The notes under the pieces: generated by a model
Database searches by the model: none
What the model saw: only the letters and a program-made list of their open reading frames with translations
Told to the model about the DNA's origin: nothing
In this document: one piece after another, positions 43,590 to 55,155 of the stretch
How the letters are laid out: each line of letters begins with the position of its first letter
Position numbering within the stretch: the stretch's first letter is position 1
Origin: Capronia americana
Lineage: Eukaryota; Ascomycota; Eurotiomycetes; Chaetothyriales; Herpotrichiellaceae
Assembly: GCA_016110215.1 (NCBI GenBank)
Contig: JADWQD010000002.1
Location: forward strand, 2,232,001-2,296,000
Direction of reading: 5' to 3'
Length of the DNA: 64,000 nucleotides
Program-made: the position numbers and the translations under genes

Positions 43590-44875
43590 ATGCAACCCAA
43601 ATCCGTTAAAACACTTCTTGGCTTTGCCGCACTGCTTGCCTGCAGTCACGCCGCTCCAACGCAGCGACATGGGTTCCCATTCAAACACCATAAGGCTGCG
43701 CAAGCGATATATCTCATCACCAACGATGCAAGCAATGCTGTCGCAGCAGTGCCCATTGGAGCTGACGGCATGCTGTCTGCGGGAACTGTCACTCCCACTG
43801 GAGGCGACGGAGCAAATCTCATCAATGGCGCCACGAACGAGCCCGCAGCTCCTGACGCTCTGTTTTCGCAGTCGAGTCTGACGATTGCCGGAAATGTGGG
43901 TGACACTCGAGAATAGAACCAGGATGGGCCTATCGCTGACTTACATAACAGTACATTTTCGCCGTCAACCCCGGCAGCAACACTTTGTCAATGTTGTCCA
44001 TCAACCCTAGGTGTCCAACAGAGCTCACGATGATCGGTCAACCTGTCGCCCTTCCAGGCGATTTTCCCAACACTGTTGCCGCCTCGGCGAAGAATCGGTT
44101 AGTCTGCGTCGGCACCACGGGAACTACGAATGGCGTCTCCTGCTCGTCTTTCTCCGACAAGGGGCTCGGGGCGATGGACGGCTTGCGTTCGTTCGACCTC
44201 AACCAGACGAATCCTCCGGTGGCGCCAATGAATACCGTCTCCCAGCTGTTCTTCTCCGAGGACGAATCTCGGCTCTTCGCGACCGTCAAGGGAGATCCTA
44301 CCGTGAGCAAACCGGGCTTTTTCTCAGTGTTTCCTGTCGAGGCAGGAAACTGGCACAGCACTTCCAAACTCTCAACGAACGAGATTCGCAGCTCGCCAGA
44401 AGGGACCCTCGTGTTGTTTGGCTCACAGGATATCCCTGGCACATCGAACGTATTTGTGACGGACGCGTCGTTCGGAGGGGCTGTCGTAGCCGTCGACCCA
44501 ACCACGAACGTTGCCTCAACCGTGGCGAAACAAGAAGTTGTCGGGCAGGGCGCCACGTGTTGGGTGACCATATCATCTGCGACAGACACCGCATTTGTCA
44601 CCGACGTCGCTGTCAATCGAATTGTCGAAATGAGCCTAACAGATGCCAGCATCGTGTCGATGCTTGACCTGTCCAGCAACGGAGACCCAGGGCTCATTGA
44701 TCTGAAGGCGGCGGGGAATTTCATCTACGCTTTGTCACCGGGAAACGGGACCACAACAGCCGCAGTGACGGTGGTGGATGTGTCTGGTGGGCCAGGGTCG
44801 GCCAAACAAGTCCAACATTTCGACCTGAGTGGAATGGGTGTGGATAAGAATGCACAAGGCATGGCTCTTTTTTGA
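43590..44875 (+). CDS. Secreted carboxymuconate-cyclase-like beta-propeller protein
   Basis: Two exons: 43590-43895 and 43952-44875, giving 409 aa. The intron uses a GTGGGT donor, CTGAC branch and AACAG acceptor and joins LTIAGN to YIFAVNPGSNTLSML, a typical blade turn. Residues 1-21 form a signal peptide (VKTLLGFAALLACSHA). Repeated blade motifs follow: AIYLITNDASNAVAAVPIG, IFAVNPGSNTLSMLSIN, FFSEDESRLFATVKGD and FVTDVAVNRIVEMSLTD, fitting the lactonase/3-carboxymuconate-cyclase-like seven-bladed propeller. Secreted fungal members are abundant cell-wall or extracellular glycoproteins, some noted as antigens. Enzymatic activity of secreted members is unproven. Divergent from the bZIP gene; a regulatory link is only speculation. 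Confidence 0.8.
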
Positions 44876-45850
44876 CCGAGCAACTCTCCAACCATTTTCG
44901 GCCAGATGTTACAGTTCGTGTCGATTCTGTGGGTTGGGTTTGCTTTGCTCTCAGTCGAGTTCAGCGCAGTCTGCGAGGCCCAAGTTGGGGACTTGTGGGA
45001 AGTCGGCCGATGTGGGGATGGACGTCTTGTTGCGGCGGGCAGCGTTCATATGTACACAAAATTGTGGAACTTGACGGCGATCTGGCGCTCGAGATTCTGT
45101 TGTACATAGCTCGGGTGAGAAGGATGTTATCGACGACGGGTTCAACCTCCCTAACATTTGTTGAGCAGAGCGATCACCTAGACCTGTCAAAGACGTCTAA
45201 GCTGTCCCAGTCTCTTGGTCTCGACTGAAGGGTGATGCCCAGTCGGATGGGCACCGATATATCCCCGCTGAATCGGCGTGGCTGTTACTGATCACTGACT
45301 GCAAAGTCAAAAGTGCGACGCCGGGCACTTGTGGGGTTCCCCGCGTTTGCTCGTCGCGTTGCAGATTGTGGGAACGAATGATGAGTCGGAGCGTCTTTAG
45401 CCTAGGCTCTTCGGTGTTTCTTCACCTTTCACTCACAAACTCCGGCTTTGTCAAATTCAACCCTTGCAAGTCACTGAGTGCGCATGCTTAGACCAATAAT
45501 GGCTCGGCCATGAATCCCAGCTTGTGTCGCGAAAGGCGTCCCTCATTTGCTGCTCATTCGCTTTGGCTGCGCGGACGTCCCACGAAGCCATGCCAAACTT
45601 TCCCAGCGTCCCACCATCATTGTTCTCTCTACAACCATATTGACTCTCGTCCCCGCATGCGGTGGGAAATCTGGACCTATCACAGCCATCATCGGCTGTG
45701 CTTGCAACGGTGCTAGGCTTCGCTTGCCACGCGGTATTATCGGTCTTTGCGATGCTGTTGCATACAAAGTCCTCTCTTGTCCCCATGTCGATCGTGGTGT
45801 GACTGACGCGAGAGCTACAGCCTTCGTAACTTGCGCCGACACCCGCCAAC
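44876..45850. other. Intergenic region
   Basis: About 1 kb between two plus-strand genes. Open frames such as 44872-45228 and 45547-45951 have no recognisable content and the latter overlaps the next gene. No repeat or RNA gene seen. Confidence 0.5.
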
Positions 45851-47899
45851 ATGGCCTCCAACACTGTATCAAACGTACCAGTCGAGAAGAGTGCGCAGCC
45901 CAATGGATCAGATTTCGTATCTATCGAGGAGAAGAGAGACATATCGAGTGACAAGCAGATTGAAGATGCCGACAAGAACGACGGCAACCTCCACTATGAC
46001 GAGGTGGATGAGGAGCCCGAACTCCATATGCGAACCTATGTGGCCTTCTTTTCCATGTTCACGTTGAACATGGTTCAAGTCGTGGCTCTCCAGGGGCCTC
46101 CCGCCGTTGTAAGTGTCCCAACCAGAGATGAGAACCTGCGACAAGATTGGAACTAATCGAATTATAGCTGGACTGGATCGGTGACAGTCTCGACAACCCG
46201 CAAACGCAGACCTGGATCCCGAATTCATTATCACTCGTACAGGCGGTGCTTGGACCCATCATTTCGTTGACTTCCGACACCTTCCAAGCCCGGAAAAGCA
46301 TCCTCGTCGGCGCGTGCCTCGTCTCCCTGATCGGAGCGGCCATCGCTCCAGGTTCTCACAACATGAACCGGTTGATCGCGGCTCAAACATTGATCGGTTT
46401 CGGATTTGCAGCTGTTCCCCTCGCTTATTGCGTGCCGAGTGAGATCTTACCGAGAAAATGGAGGCCGAGTAAGTGCATTGAGAACTGCAACCGCGCCCTA
46501 TGACAAAATGGCTCACGGATATCGCAGTGGCGCAAGCTTTGATGAATGTCGCCGCGGCTCTAGGCGCCATTATCGGCCCCATGGCAATTGGTGCTCTGAC
46601 CAAACGTGATCCAGTGAACGGCTGGCGAGACTTCTACGTAAGTGGAAAGAGAAGCAGGTTTTCATGTTGGACAGAGAGCGCTGACGAGAACGTCTAGTGG
46701 ATCCAAGTTGCCTTTTGGGGAGCCACCGCTGCCGGTATTTTCGTGGGTTACAGACCGCCCAAGCGACACACACGTCTGGATCACCTTTCAATCTGGCAGA
46801 AACTCGGCTATTGTGACATCCCAGGCTGCTTCCTGCTCACTGTCGGGCTGTCATTGTTCCTGACTGGTCTCAACTTGGGTGGAAACCTCTATCCGTGGGC
46901 CAACTCGCGCACACTCGCCACTCTTATCATCGGGATCGTCATCCTTATTGTTTTTGGCCTCTATGAGTGGAAGGGCACCAAGATCGGTATAATGAACCAT
47001 GAACTCTTCCATGGCGGCAAGGCACAAGGTCGAACATTCGCCATCTGCGTGGGCTTGATTTTCATCGAGGGCATCTTGCTCTTCTCGTATATCGTGTTTT
47101 ATCCAGTCCTGTAAGTTCGCCATTCCCACTTGGCGTGTACGTTAGGTCTCTAACCATATTTGTCAGAACGACCTCTCTGTTTGAAACCGACCCCTTGTTG
47201 CTCGTGTCTCGAGAGATGCCATTCTGGGTCGTCGGTGGCGCCTCTACCATCATCTGGGGTTACACAAGCACTAGGTTCCGCACGATCCGCGGGCCTTTGT
47301 TCGTTGGCTATCTCATCTTCACGGGCGCCATTATCGGGCTCGCCTGTATACAGCCAGATGACTCCACTACAACCTGCATCATGAGCGGCCTCGCAGGACT
47401 CGGCTTCGGCGCGCCGTTGGTTCTGATCATCACCGGTGTGCAGCTTTCCACGCCCCACAGTTTGATCGCCACGGCCACGGCTGTGACGACTTCGTCTCGA
47501 GCAGTCGCCGCAACTGTCTTCACGGCCATCTATGCGGCAGCCCTGAACGACAAAATCGCGGCTAACATCCCCAGCGGCGTGGCCGGAGCTGCCGCTGGCG
47601 CGGGTCTCCCAGCGTCATCGATCCCAGCTTTCGTCCAAGCCCTCGCAGGCAACCAACCTGACGCCCTAAGCAACATTCCAGGCGTGACTCCGGCAATCAT
47701 TGCCGTTGGCGTTACGGCCTTGAAACAAGCGCTGGCGGACTCGATTCGCGTGGTGTACATTATTGCCGCCCCATTCGGCGCCCTGGCTTGTGTTATGTGC
47801 TTGTTCATAGGAGACCTGCGCAAAACGATGAATTATATCGTCGAGGCGCCCGTGGAGGAGCTGCACGCGAAGAAACACCATCGAGAACAGACTGCTTGA
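45851..47899 (+). CDS. MFS transporter, TRI12-like (fungal 14-TM efflux pump)
   Basis: Five exons: 45851-46108, 46168-46468, 46528-46637, 46698-47110 and 47167-47899, giving 604 aa. All introns are 56-60 nt with GTAAGT donors and CAG or TAG acceptors. The joins give GPPAVLDWIGDSL, PRKWRPMAQALMN, WRDFYWIQVAF and FYPVLTTSLFETD. A polar ~60-residue N terminus precedes about 14 hydrophobic spans. LDWIGDSL, QTWIPNSLSLVQAVLGPIISLTSD and CVPSEILPRKWRP match the fungal siderophore/trichothecene-pump branch (TRI12) of the drug:H+ antiporter family. It is expected in the plasma membrane exporting small molecules or importing siderophores. No toxin or siderophore synthesis gene is adjacent, so the substrate is unknown. 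Confidence 0.9.
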
Positions 47900-48601
47900 T
47901 GGGGAGAGTGTGCCAAGGCCACTCCGATAGATTGCGACGCGCCACAGCGACCGCGAGGCCGTAGTGGCCATCCCAGGCGAGGTGACTTCGATGTCGATGT
48001 TCGCTCGATTGAACTAGGAAGCTTTTAAACAGGCTACAGTATTCGAGTGATGTTCTTGAGAAATCTAAATCTTCCAAGTTACCCATCCAAATCCCGGTTT
48101 GATCTGGATGTAACCTAGGTCCTCGGTCCGTGCTCGACGTACAGTCTCAGCGTCCGGTTCAATTGGCGCGAACGCCGAGCTGGAACTGGCATTCGCACCG
48201 CATTGCACCGCATCGCATCATGGCATGGCATGGCGTCGGGCGGGATCGACCCACAAAGCAAAGCAACGCAACGTCTATTTGACATCCAATACTGTACATA
48301 CACAGCGCGTGCGGAAGATGGGGTAGAAAACAGCACAGCGCAGCGCAGCACGAACATCGATCGCCCCGGACCTGTAGCTCCTCGTCGTATGCGTCTCCGC
48401 TATAGCGCGTCTTCTTACTGTATGTATGTACTCCGTACGCCGGATGACAGGTGCATGAATGCGTACTCTGGATAGATAGAATGTTAGGCCATAATGATGT
48501 GCTATGCCATGGTATGCTATACATTCACCGTCGTAAATACTCTCCCATACCATACCATCTCGTACTGTACCTTGGTAGTACTACAATGTACTATGCTATA
48601 C
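47900..48601. other. Convergent intergenic region
   Basis: 3' flanks of the MFS and GPCR genes. Rich in simple words (GCATTGCACCGCATCGCATCATGGCATGGC split into short repeats near 48200-48236; GCACAGCGC near 48330) and one GTACTCCGTAC at 48428-48438. No gene seen. Confidence 0.5.
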
Positions 48602-50340
48602 CTATACCGAACCATGCGGATCCCCGCCCCTTCCCTTTTCACTAAGCCACCGCCTAACCTTCTCTTGATATACCGCCGTCCTCCGACCTTGGGTGTGCGT
48701 CCGGGTGCGGGTCCGGGTCTGAATCTGCGTCTGCGTCTGCACGGCAGAAGACCGTCTGGACGACCTGCTTCCTGAACAGGTCAAGAACTCTTTACATTCC
48801 GCCCAGCTCGTCGTGGTGTAGATGACGAAATTCCCAAACCCGTGCAAGGGCATGCATGCCGCCGAGGTCAAGTACAGGCCGTAGATCTGGTTGTCGGGCG
48901 CGATGAAGTTGTTGTACACTCGGTTGATGGAGATGGGGACCTAAACATCGTGCAAGGCGCCGCGCGTGTTAGCGGGGCGTGAAAATAGATAGGTACAATA
49001 GTTGGCTAGCGCAAGCAGACAAGCAAACAGAGAAAATAACTGTGTACCGCGTAGAACATACCCATGTGATGAACAGCACGATGGTGCACAGGAAGGCGAA
49101 CTTGGCGTACTTCCAATGAATCCTGTCGAAGCGAGAGGACGATCGTCGAGACGGGGGGAATTGGAATTGGAATTGTTCATTGGGCCCGAGCATCGCTTGG
49201 TCGGAAGGGGAGCGGTCGAGCGTAACCGTGGGGGAGACGGGCGACCAGGGCGCAGAGAAGGAGGGCGAGTGCTCTGATGGCGACGAATCGTGTTCGTGGT
49301 CGTGGTCGTGTGAATCGCGTTCGGCGTGGGTTTCCAAGTCGAGCGCTTCGTGCGAATGGATCGGTGCGAGTGGTTCGAGGCCCTTGAATTCGGCGGATGT
49401 GGATGGGTCACTTTGATCGCCGTTCGAGGTCGTCGTTGCAGCCGTCGTCACCGTCGGTCCCGGGGGCTGTGACCTAGGAGCGGCGATGAAGGCTCGCGCG
49501 AAGCTCGAGAACCGTCGCTCTCGTGGCGGAGGAAAGCCATCTGGTGCGAGAGCAGGCGGGTCTTCTCTGTGCAAGGCACAGTTGGCTTTGGCATTTTTGA
49601 CCTTTTTGCGGACGAGGAGGATTTGTTTCCCGCTCAGAGAGAAGAGAAAGATGGCGATGAGGATGAAGCACCTGTGTCGAGTCAAGTCAGAAAAACGAGC
49701 CTCATACAAGTCCGGTCACCTGTGCCTCCCCCCTCGACTCACCATATCGGGACATAAAATGCCCATAGGCGAAGAATGTCTTTCTCTTTGCCGATCCAAC
49801 ACCACAACGTCGCCGGTCCATACACGGGCTTTCCATCGGGCCTCCAGCACAAGAACACCAAAGCCGGAATAGATGGCAAAATAAACGCGAGCAGAACGGC
49901 ATAAAGATCAATCTTTTTCAACTCGGTCGCTTTTCGCTTGGTCCGAACGGTAAGAAGCACATTAAACGCCATGATCATAACCTGAAGACAGAGGTCAGCA
50001 TCGGCGGAGGCGGCGAAGATTTTTGACATTCAGACAATCGTACCAATAACGGATCCGTCATGACAAACCAATTAATGAAGAACCCTTGTGTTTGACACCA
50101 GGCAGAATCCCTGCCAGCTCTAATAGGATACTGGCCCCAACTGTATGCAAGACAGCCGAAGATGTTGGCGATGGCGATAGAAAAGGCGAGCCGGTTGACC
50201 GGCTTCTGCAGCGGCGGGTAGCAGAGGAAGCTGATGATGGTGAACGACGAGCCTGATAGAGACAGACATGACGATACTCTGGCGGCGATATCGAGGGCTT
50301 GTAACTGGTGGTATGAAAATGTTTGATTGTACCCGGACAT
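48602..50340 (-). CDS. cAMP-receptor-like G-protein-coupled receptor
   Basis: Four exons on the minus strand: 50340-50044, 49981-49743, 49671-49062 and 48940-48602, giving 494 aa. The joins are MTDPLL to VMIMAFNVLL, FYVPIW to CFILIAIF, and LFITW to VPISINRVYN. Seven hydrophobic spans are visible, with five before and two after a long third intracellular loop. The cytosolic KRKATELKKID and the NRLAFSIAIANIFGCLAY helix fit fungal CAR-like receptors (Git3/GprH neighbourhood). The third loop is ~190 residues, with Pro-rich SQPPGPTVTTAATTT and a His/Asp run HDHDHEHDSS. The C tail has a QTQTQIQTRTRTRTHTQ run from simple-sequence DNA. It likely signals through a heterotrimeric G protein at the plasma membrane; the ligand is unknown. 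Confidence 0.85.
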
Positions 50341-51528
50341 GATCTCCTCGACATTTTCAATGGATGGGTTAGAGCGTTGGCTCGACGGTCATCGAACGGC
50401 GGCGGCGGCGGCGGCAGTGCTCGGCGTCAAAGGCATCGATCCGCCATAATTATGTGCGACGCGCTCTTAGGTCGACCAGTATCTATCTTTCTTTCGCCGT
50501 TCAGAGAGTTGGGTAGCTGAGGTGAAATGGCCAAGGCGTGAAGATAGGAAACAAAAGAGGACATGCCTGAAGGATCGAAGCGGCCCAGCTGAGGTCCAAG
50601 CGACTCTGCCGAGCGAGGGATCGGAAGATGCAAGCCTGTGGGTGGTCCTGACGAGCCCGTCAAATGTGGGGAGAAGCCCAAAACGCCGTCAGGAATCGGT
50701 AGCGAGCCTCGGGGAGGGCAAAGGCGGGGGATCGACTGGCCGTGACGGAGCGACTCGTCCTCACCTGTGGAGATTAAGCTGGGGGACTGGCGACGGGGGC
50801 CTCATTTGATTTCCGGTGCGTCGGCTATGTGGAGCACGAGACACGCCGGCAAGTTGGCACACAATGGTGGCCATGCAATGAATCGTGTAGGCCATCCTTA
50901 TTTGGATACACATGGTGAAGGGAGTCGATTAAATAATCGCTCGTCGCAGTGTGTGTGATACATGACGGCGAGCTCACGAAGGGTCAAATGCCAGCAGAGA
51001 GAAACACGAGAAATCTGGAGGCGGGCATCATCCATTGGCGGGGCTGCAAGAATGACGGCGAACTCACAAACTCAGCAGGTTCTAGGCCTGCCTTCGACCT
51101 TTCTTTGGGATGCCCTCCTCATGCCCTTTCAAGCCATGCACAGTGCTTCGTCAAGCAATTCGGCGCGATCCGATCTTGACCGTTGAGGCAGAGAGATCGG
51201 GACACCGTGGACAGTCGCCAAGCCACAACTTCCGCATTTCGCCGGCGTTGGGATTGCAGGGACCACCTCGGCATTCTAGCATTTCAATGTTGATTCTCCT
51301 CAGCTTCCCAAACGTTCTAAGAGTATAATAGTTTCGACGAAATGGAATTGGCTTTCATTAAAGTCGAGCTTTAGAGCTCGGCCGAGTCTTGAAGAGACAG
51401 AACTAGCTCATGTGGTTGGAAGCAAGAGAAGAAGCTCTTCCAACCGTATCCGCTGATATCCCCATGTCCGATGACATCCTCACGAACCGCGAGATGACTC
51501 GTCCCTGCCGTCAAAAGCGGCGTCACTC
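50341..51528. other. Intergenic region
   Basis: About 1.2 kb. A (GGC)6 run lies near 50398-50415. A direct repeat of GACGGCGA(G/A)CTCAC with nearby AATG(C/A) occurs near 50963 and 51054. No gene or RNA recognised. Confidence 0.5.
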
Positions 51529-52243
51529 CTATTGGCACTCCGGGTTGCCCAGGTCGTGTTCGAAAGCCGCAGTGTTGAACTCGGAGTAGACGGTATCGAT
51601 CTTCTTCTGCCCGACGTCGACACTGAAGGTGATGAGTCCAAGCACCGGCACCGGATTGTTGACCTGCACCTGCGGGTTCTGGATGCCTGTGGCATTCCAG
51701 CGCCAGGAGATCTGGTCACAGCTGTGAAAAGTCGAGAGGGTCTGAACGTTCGGCAGAGGTGGCGTCACGGCTTGGCTGGCAATGAAGGCTTGCAGCGAAG
51801 GATAGGCAGGAGTTCCGAGCTGAAAGAATCTGGGTTTAGCAAGTCTTCTAGCAAAAGATGGATCAGGAAGAAGGTGAAAGAAGTCGTCGTGAACTTACAG
51901 GTCGATTGCTCAGGGTATTGATTGAATCGGACCAGACAACGAACTTGTCCGAGAGGATGGAGTTGGCTGTCTGGTTGAAATCGGCGCCACCTGGGTATTG
52001 CAGCAGGTACGTATAGCCATTGACAAGGGTCGCGACATCGTTGTCAGTCAAGCACGTTCCGCCCGTGTCTCTGCCGCACGGTTGACCGTGGCCACCGTTG
52101 CCATTCCCATTCCCATTCCCATTCCCATTCCCATTCCCATTCCCATGTGCAGGTGCGCTGACTGACCAATGAGGCCAGCCGATTTGTGGACGAGCGAAGA
52201 CGCCCGTCAGGAGGGCGAAGGTTGCAACAGTCGTGTAGTGCAT
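51529..52243 (-). CDS. Secreted NTF2-like protein with Gly-Asn repeat
   Basis: Two exons on the minus strand: 52243-51899 and 51819-51529, giving 211 aa. The intron (79 nt, GTAAGT to TTTCAG) joins TLSNRP to LGTPAYPSLQAFIA. Residues 1-17 are a signal peptide (TTVATFALLTGVFARP). A run of about nine Gly-Asn dipeptides at ~34-50 is encoded by a GGGAAT hexamer array. It leads to an NTF2/SnoaL-like domain (CLTDNDVATLVNGYTYLL, FVVWSDSINTL, FHSCDQISWRW, ITFSVDVGQKKIDTVYSEFN) ending near EC. The domain is common in small secreted fungal proteins of unknown function. Four Cys are available for disulfides. An effector or cell-wall role is speculative. Confidence 0.8.
52102..52147. repeat. (ATTCCC)n coding microsatellite
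   Basis: Seven to eight tandem hexamers, perfectly in frame with the Gly-Asn run of the NTF2-like protein; a hexamer unit keeps the frame on gain or loss. Confidence 0.9.
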
Positions 52244-53868
52244 TTTGTTCGATGTCGAATTGCTGTTGCGCCGTGAAATGTATGCCGGAGGAGCTCGGAG
52301 CTCTGGTCGATGTCGTTAGGGCGGGCGAGGAGGACTGTTCGATTCGGTGGGAGACAGCGCTCCCTTTATATTCTGAGAGTCAATTCCAAGGCCGCAGACA
52401 TCGCAGTGACAGTGCAGACAGTGAATCTCCCAGATCGACAGTCGCTGCTGAGCGACTAGGTATGCCGCATTCCAGTGACAAAGTTTCTATTCACACCCAC
52501 GTGCAGTTAAGTAGACCAGTGGATATATGAAACCGGTGACAAAGACGCAGGCTGCTCTGTAAATAGATCAACGGAACAAATCAATTTTTGCAAAGCTAGC
52601 GACTGTAGAAGACAAAGGGCACAGCTAATGATGAAAAATTGTAACTGATATATATCGCCCTCAATGCGCACGGAATGCTCATCCAGAGGGATGGTGCGTG
52701 GATTGTTTGCCTTGTAGACCGAATCCGTAGAGCATCATCAATATACGAGTTCCTGCAGCTGTCCGAAGCTCGCATGGAAGACCTTACAATCATGTTATGC
52801 ATCCTGTTGGCTTGCCCAGGTTGGAACGAGGTGTTTCTGCAAGGCTGTCAGCATATTTGTGGATACCAATGGTGGCAGCACCGTACATTCTTGGATTCAG
52901 TGCGTTGGAGTTCGGTTGTTTCAGGGCATCATACATTTTCAAGCGAGATGGACTACGTGTCGAGGTATCGCAAGCTATTTCCGGTCACTGCTCTTGCAAC
53001 AGCCGTCTCGTTGGCCAGGTACATAGGAACATGCCTGCATGGCACCGGTAACTGCAATGCGGCCATGCGTGCGGTCTATCCCAGTAGAGTGTATTCCCGA
53101 GTAGCCCTCGGTGTTCGTCATCGTTGCCTTTCGTCTACAGAAGTCTCGAACGACACAACGTCGACGCTGCTTGAGACAGGATTTGCCCGGGGCAGTGTTT
53201 CGTTCGAGGATCCTTGATACCTTGGACGGGTGCTGCATCCTCTGCTCCTTCCATAACTGTAGGCATAACAATGGACAAAAGAACAGAATACTGTGGAAAT
53301 TGCGTCAAGCGATCAATCGAGCTTGGACGAAGCTTAATTCCAAGTACAGTTTCCGTTAATCGGACGCTTCGGATGAGGATCGATTCCGGCCAATGGGACA
53401 GAATTCCATTGGAGCACGGATGAAGATGATCAGACAGAAGTAAATTGAGCAACACATTCTTAATGCCTGTGCTATCGGCAAATTGCCATTCTTCTAATGT
53501 CCTGTACATTATGCATGTGAGCGTCTGAATAATCTGCGCAGGTGGCGGTAACAGGAGTACCATGGTCGAGAGGGCAGGCCCTTGATTATTTCCTTCAGAG
53601 ATCAATGCTTGCATGTTCCAGGCATACAAGCTCTTCACGCCTCTTCCTGCAAGACAACGCTCCACGACGTCTCAAATCCCGTTCTATCATGCAGGTATCG
53701 TGGTTCTCGCCCTCACATTAAAAGCAATTCCTGGATGCACTAGCAACACCTAGCATGCACATACAGGGCTCAATCGAACTGAACACTCGCGCAAGGAACT
53801 CTCCACCTGCTGGCCACCCTCGTCCAACACCTCGCAATGCGACATCTAACCAAGCCAGGAACATCCAA
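52244..53868. other. Intergenic region
   Basis: About 1.6 kb between two minus-strand genes. Open frames at 52675-53217 (plus) and 53135-53665 (minus) overlap one another and have no domain-like content. No RNA gene or clear repeat. Confidence 0.45.
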
Positions 53869-55155
53869 TTATGCCTTTGCCAGCGCGTCTAGCTTCTTCA
53901 TCGTTTCATTAACATCGTTAAGAAGAGCCTTTCTGAAAACTCGGGCGTCCGTGGAATCCACATCGATCGCATCTGCCTTTAAGATTACGTGCGTCATGAC
54001 GCTCTCGCTCAGTCTGCGGTGCTCTTTCTCTCGCTCCTGGGAAGAAGAAGGAGGATTGTTGATGAACCTGCGGCAAAGTGGCAGCCATTGCTCATGAAAC
54101 GTATCTGAGAGAGCTTGCAGTTTTCCCATCGGCGTATTGGGGTCTGCTCTTGGCACGGAGGTTGGAACAGGCGTGGACGACGGCGTCGGACGAGATGGCG
54201 CTGCTTGAGATGGTGCAGGATGAGGCGAAGTGCCTCTTGTCCGGGACGGCTCGCGTCGAATTGGGGGGCGGTCGTCAGACTCGGGCTTCAGACTACTGCG
54301 AGATTGTCGCTCCGAAGTCGTCCCACTGGGAAGATGACCATTGGGATGGAGAAAACTTGAAGACGTGGTGGGATTTTGTTGAGGCCGAGGAAGATTTTCG
54401 TCGCTGCGGTGCCGAACGGAAGAGGGTGCTCGAGGTCGCCGCCGAGGGTTTGTTTCTGGAATGTCTTCGCCGCTCGACGAATGGCTATCTCTGTCACTGT
54501 AATCCAGATAACCCTCGGTCTTGATGGCTGCCACCTCGCTGTTCTGTTTCATGTTGTATCTTCTCAGTGGCCACGAATCATGTTTGAGATCACGTTTCTT
54601 GTAGACAAGCCTGACCCTGCGAGCATCTGTCCCCAGATATCGAGCGACTGCTTCCCGTAGCTGGCCAACGTACGCAGTCTCTTCGCTGATAGAATATGCG
54701 GGGAATTCCACGGGGATTATGGACGCCATGTAGCGCACGAGGACGACATCGGGCGCATCGGACTCTTCCGCAGGTGGGGTGTCATGTTGTCTGTACACTG
54801 AGTGGCGATGTGAGTCCTGCAGCATGCCCTGATCGGCATCGATGTACTCAAAGTGACTGGAAAGGTTTCGAGCATAGGGATCGACGATGTTGCTGGTGTA
54901 TGGCGAGCCCCCATTGCGGCTACCGCCGTGGGCGACGTAGCCGCTGTAGCTGCTCATGAGAAAGCGAGCAAGGAGATAGATAAGGGAGAGGAGGAGGGCA
55001 ACTAGGGTGGTGTAGGAAGCGGCGGAGTACTCTGTCAGTAGGAGGTTGAGGTTGTCGTGGAAATCAGCAGGCAAGTGCTGAAGGATCGGCTGCGCGAGGC
55101 TGTAGAGGCTTTCTTGGATATCAGAAGACCAAGTCTGAAGACTTGAGGAAGCCAC
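53869..55155 (-). CDS. Membrane-anchored BAG-domain co-chaperone with ubiquitin-like region, apparent GTG start
   Basis: Single exon. The open frame begins after a TAA at 55203-55201, and the first ATG in frame is at 54957, inside a transmembrane helix. Upstream, a GTG at 55155-55153 sits in an ideal initiation context (TTTCACC before, GCT after). Starting there gives 428 aa: ASSSLQTWSSDIQESLYSL, then a single helix LVALLLSLIYLLARFLM at ~51-67. A ubiquitin-like region follows at ~135-210 (VLVRYMASIIPVEFPAYSI, RRVRLVYKKRDLKHDSW), then a Pro/Ser/Arg-rich linker, and a C-terminal BAG domain at ~343-428 (MGKLQALSDTFHEQWLPLC ... RRLSESVMTHVILKADAI). The layout matches fungal Snl1/Bag101-like Hsp70 nucleotide-exchange factors anchored in ER or nuclear membrane. 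I infer GUG initiation or a lost ATG; an ATG-only model would destroy the anchor. Confidence 0.7.
   Translation of the reverse strand: MASSSLQTWSSDIQESLYSLAQPILQHLPADFHDNLNLLLTEYSAASYTTLVALLLSLIYLLARFLMSSYSGYVAHGGSRNGGSPYTSNIVDPYARNLSSHFEYIDADQGMLQDSHRHSVYRQHDTPPAEESDAPDVVLVRYMASIIPVEFPAYSISEETAYVGQLREAVARYLGTDARRVRLVYKKRDLKHDSWPLRRYNMKQNSEVAAIKTEGYLDYSDRDSHSSSGEDIPETNPRRRPRAPSSVRHRSDENLPRPQQNPTTSSSFLHPNGHLPSGTTSERQSRSSLKPESDDRPPIRREPSRTRGTSPHPAPSQAAPSRPTPSSTPVPTSVPRADPNTPMGKLQALSDTFHEQWLPLCRRFINNPPSSSQEREKEHRRLSESVMTHVILKADAIDVDSTDARVFRKALLNDVNETMKKLDALAKA

Noticed and set aside
44011..44667. 218-codon Arg-rich plus-strand open frame
   Set aside because: Frame-shifted shadow of the secreted propeller gene.
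35000..48000. Single secondary-metabolite cluster
   Set aside because: No core synthase, and the genes between are unrelated housekeeping or unknown functions.
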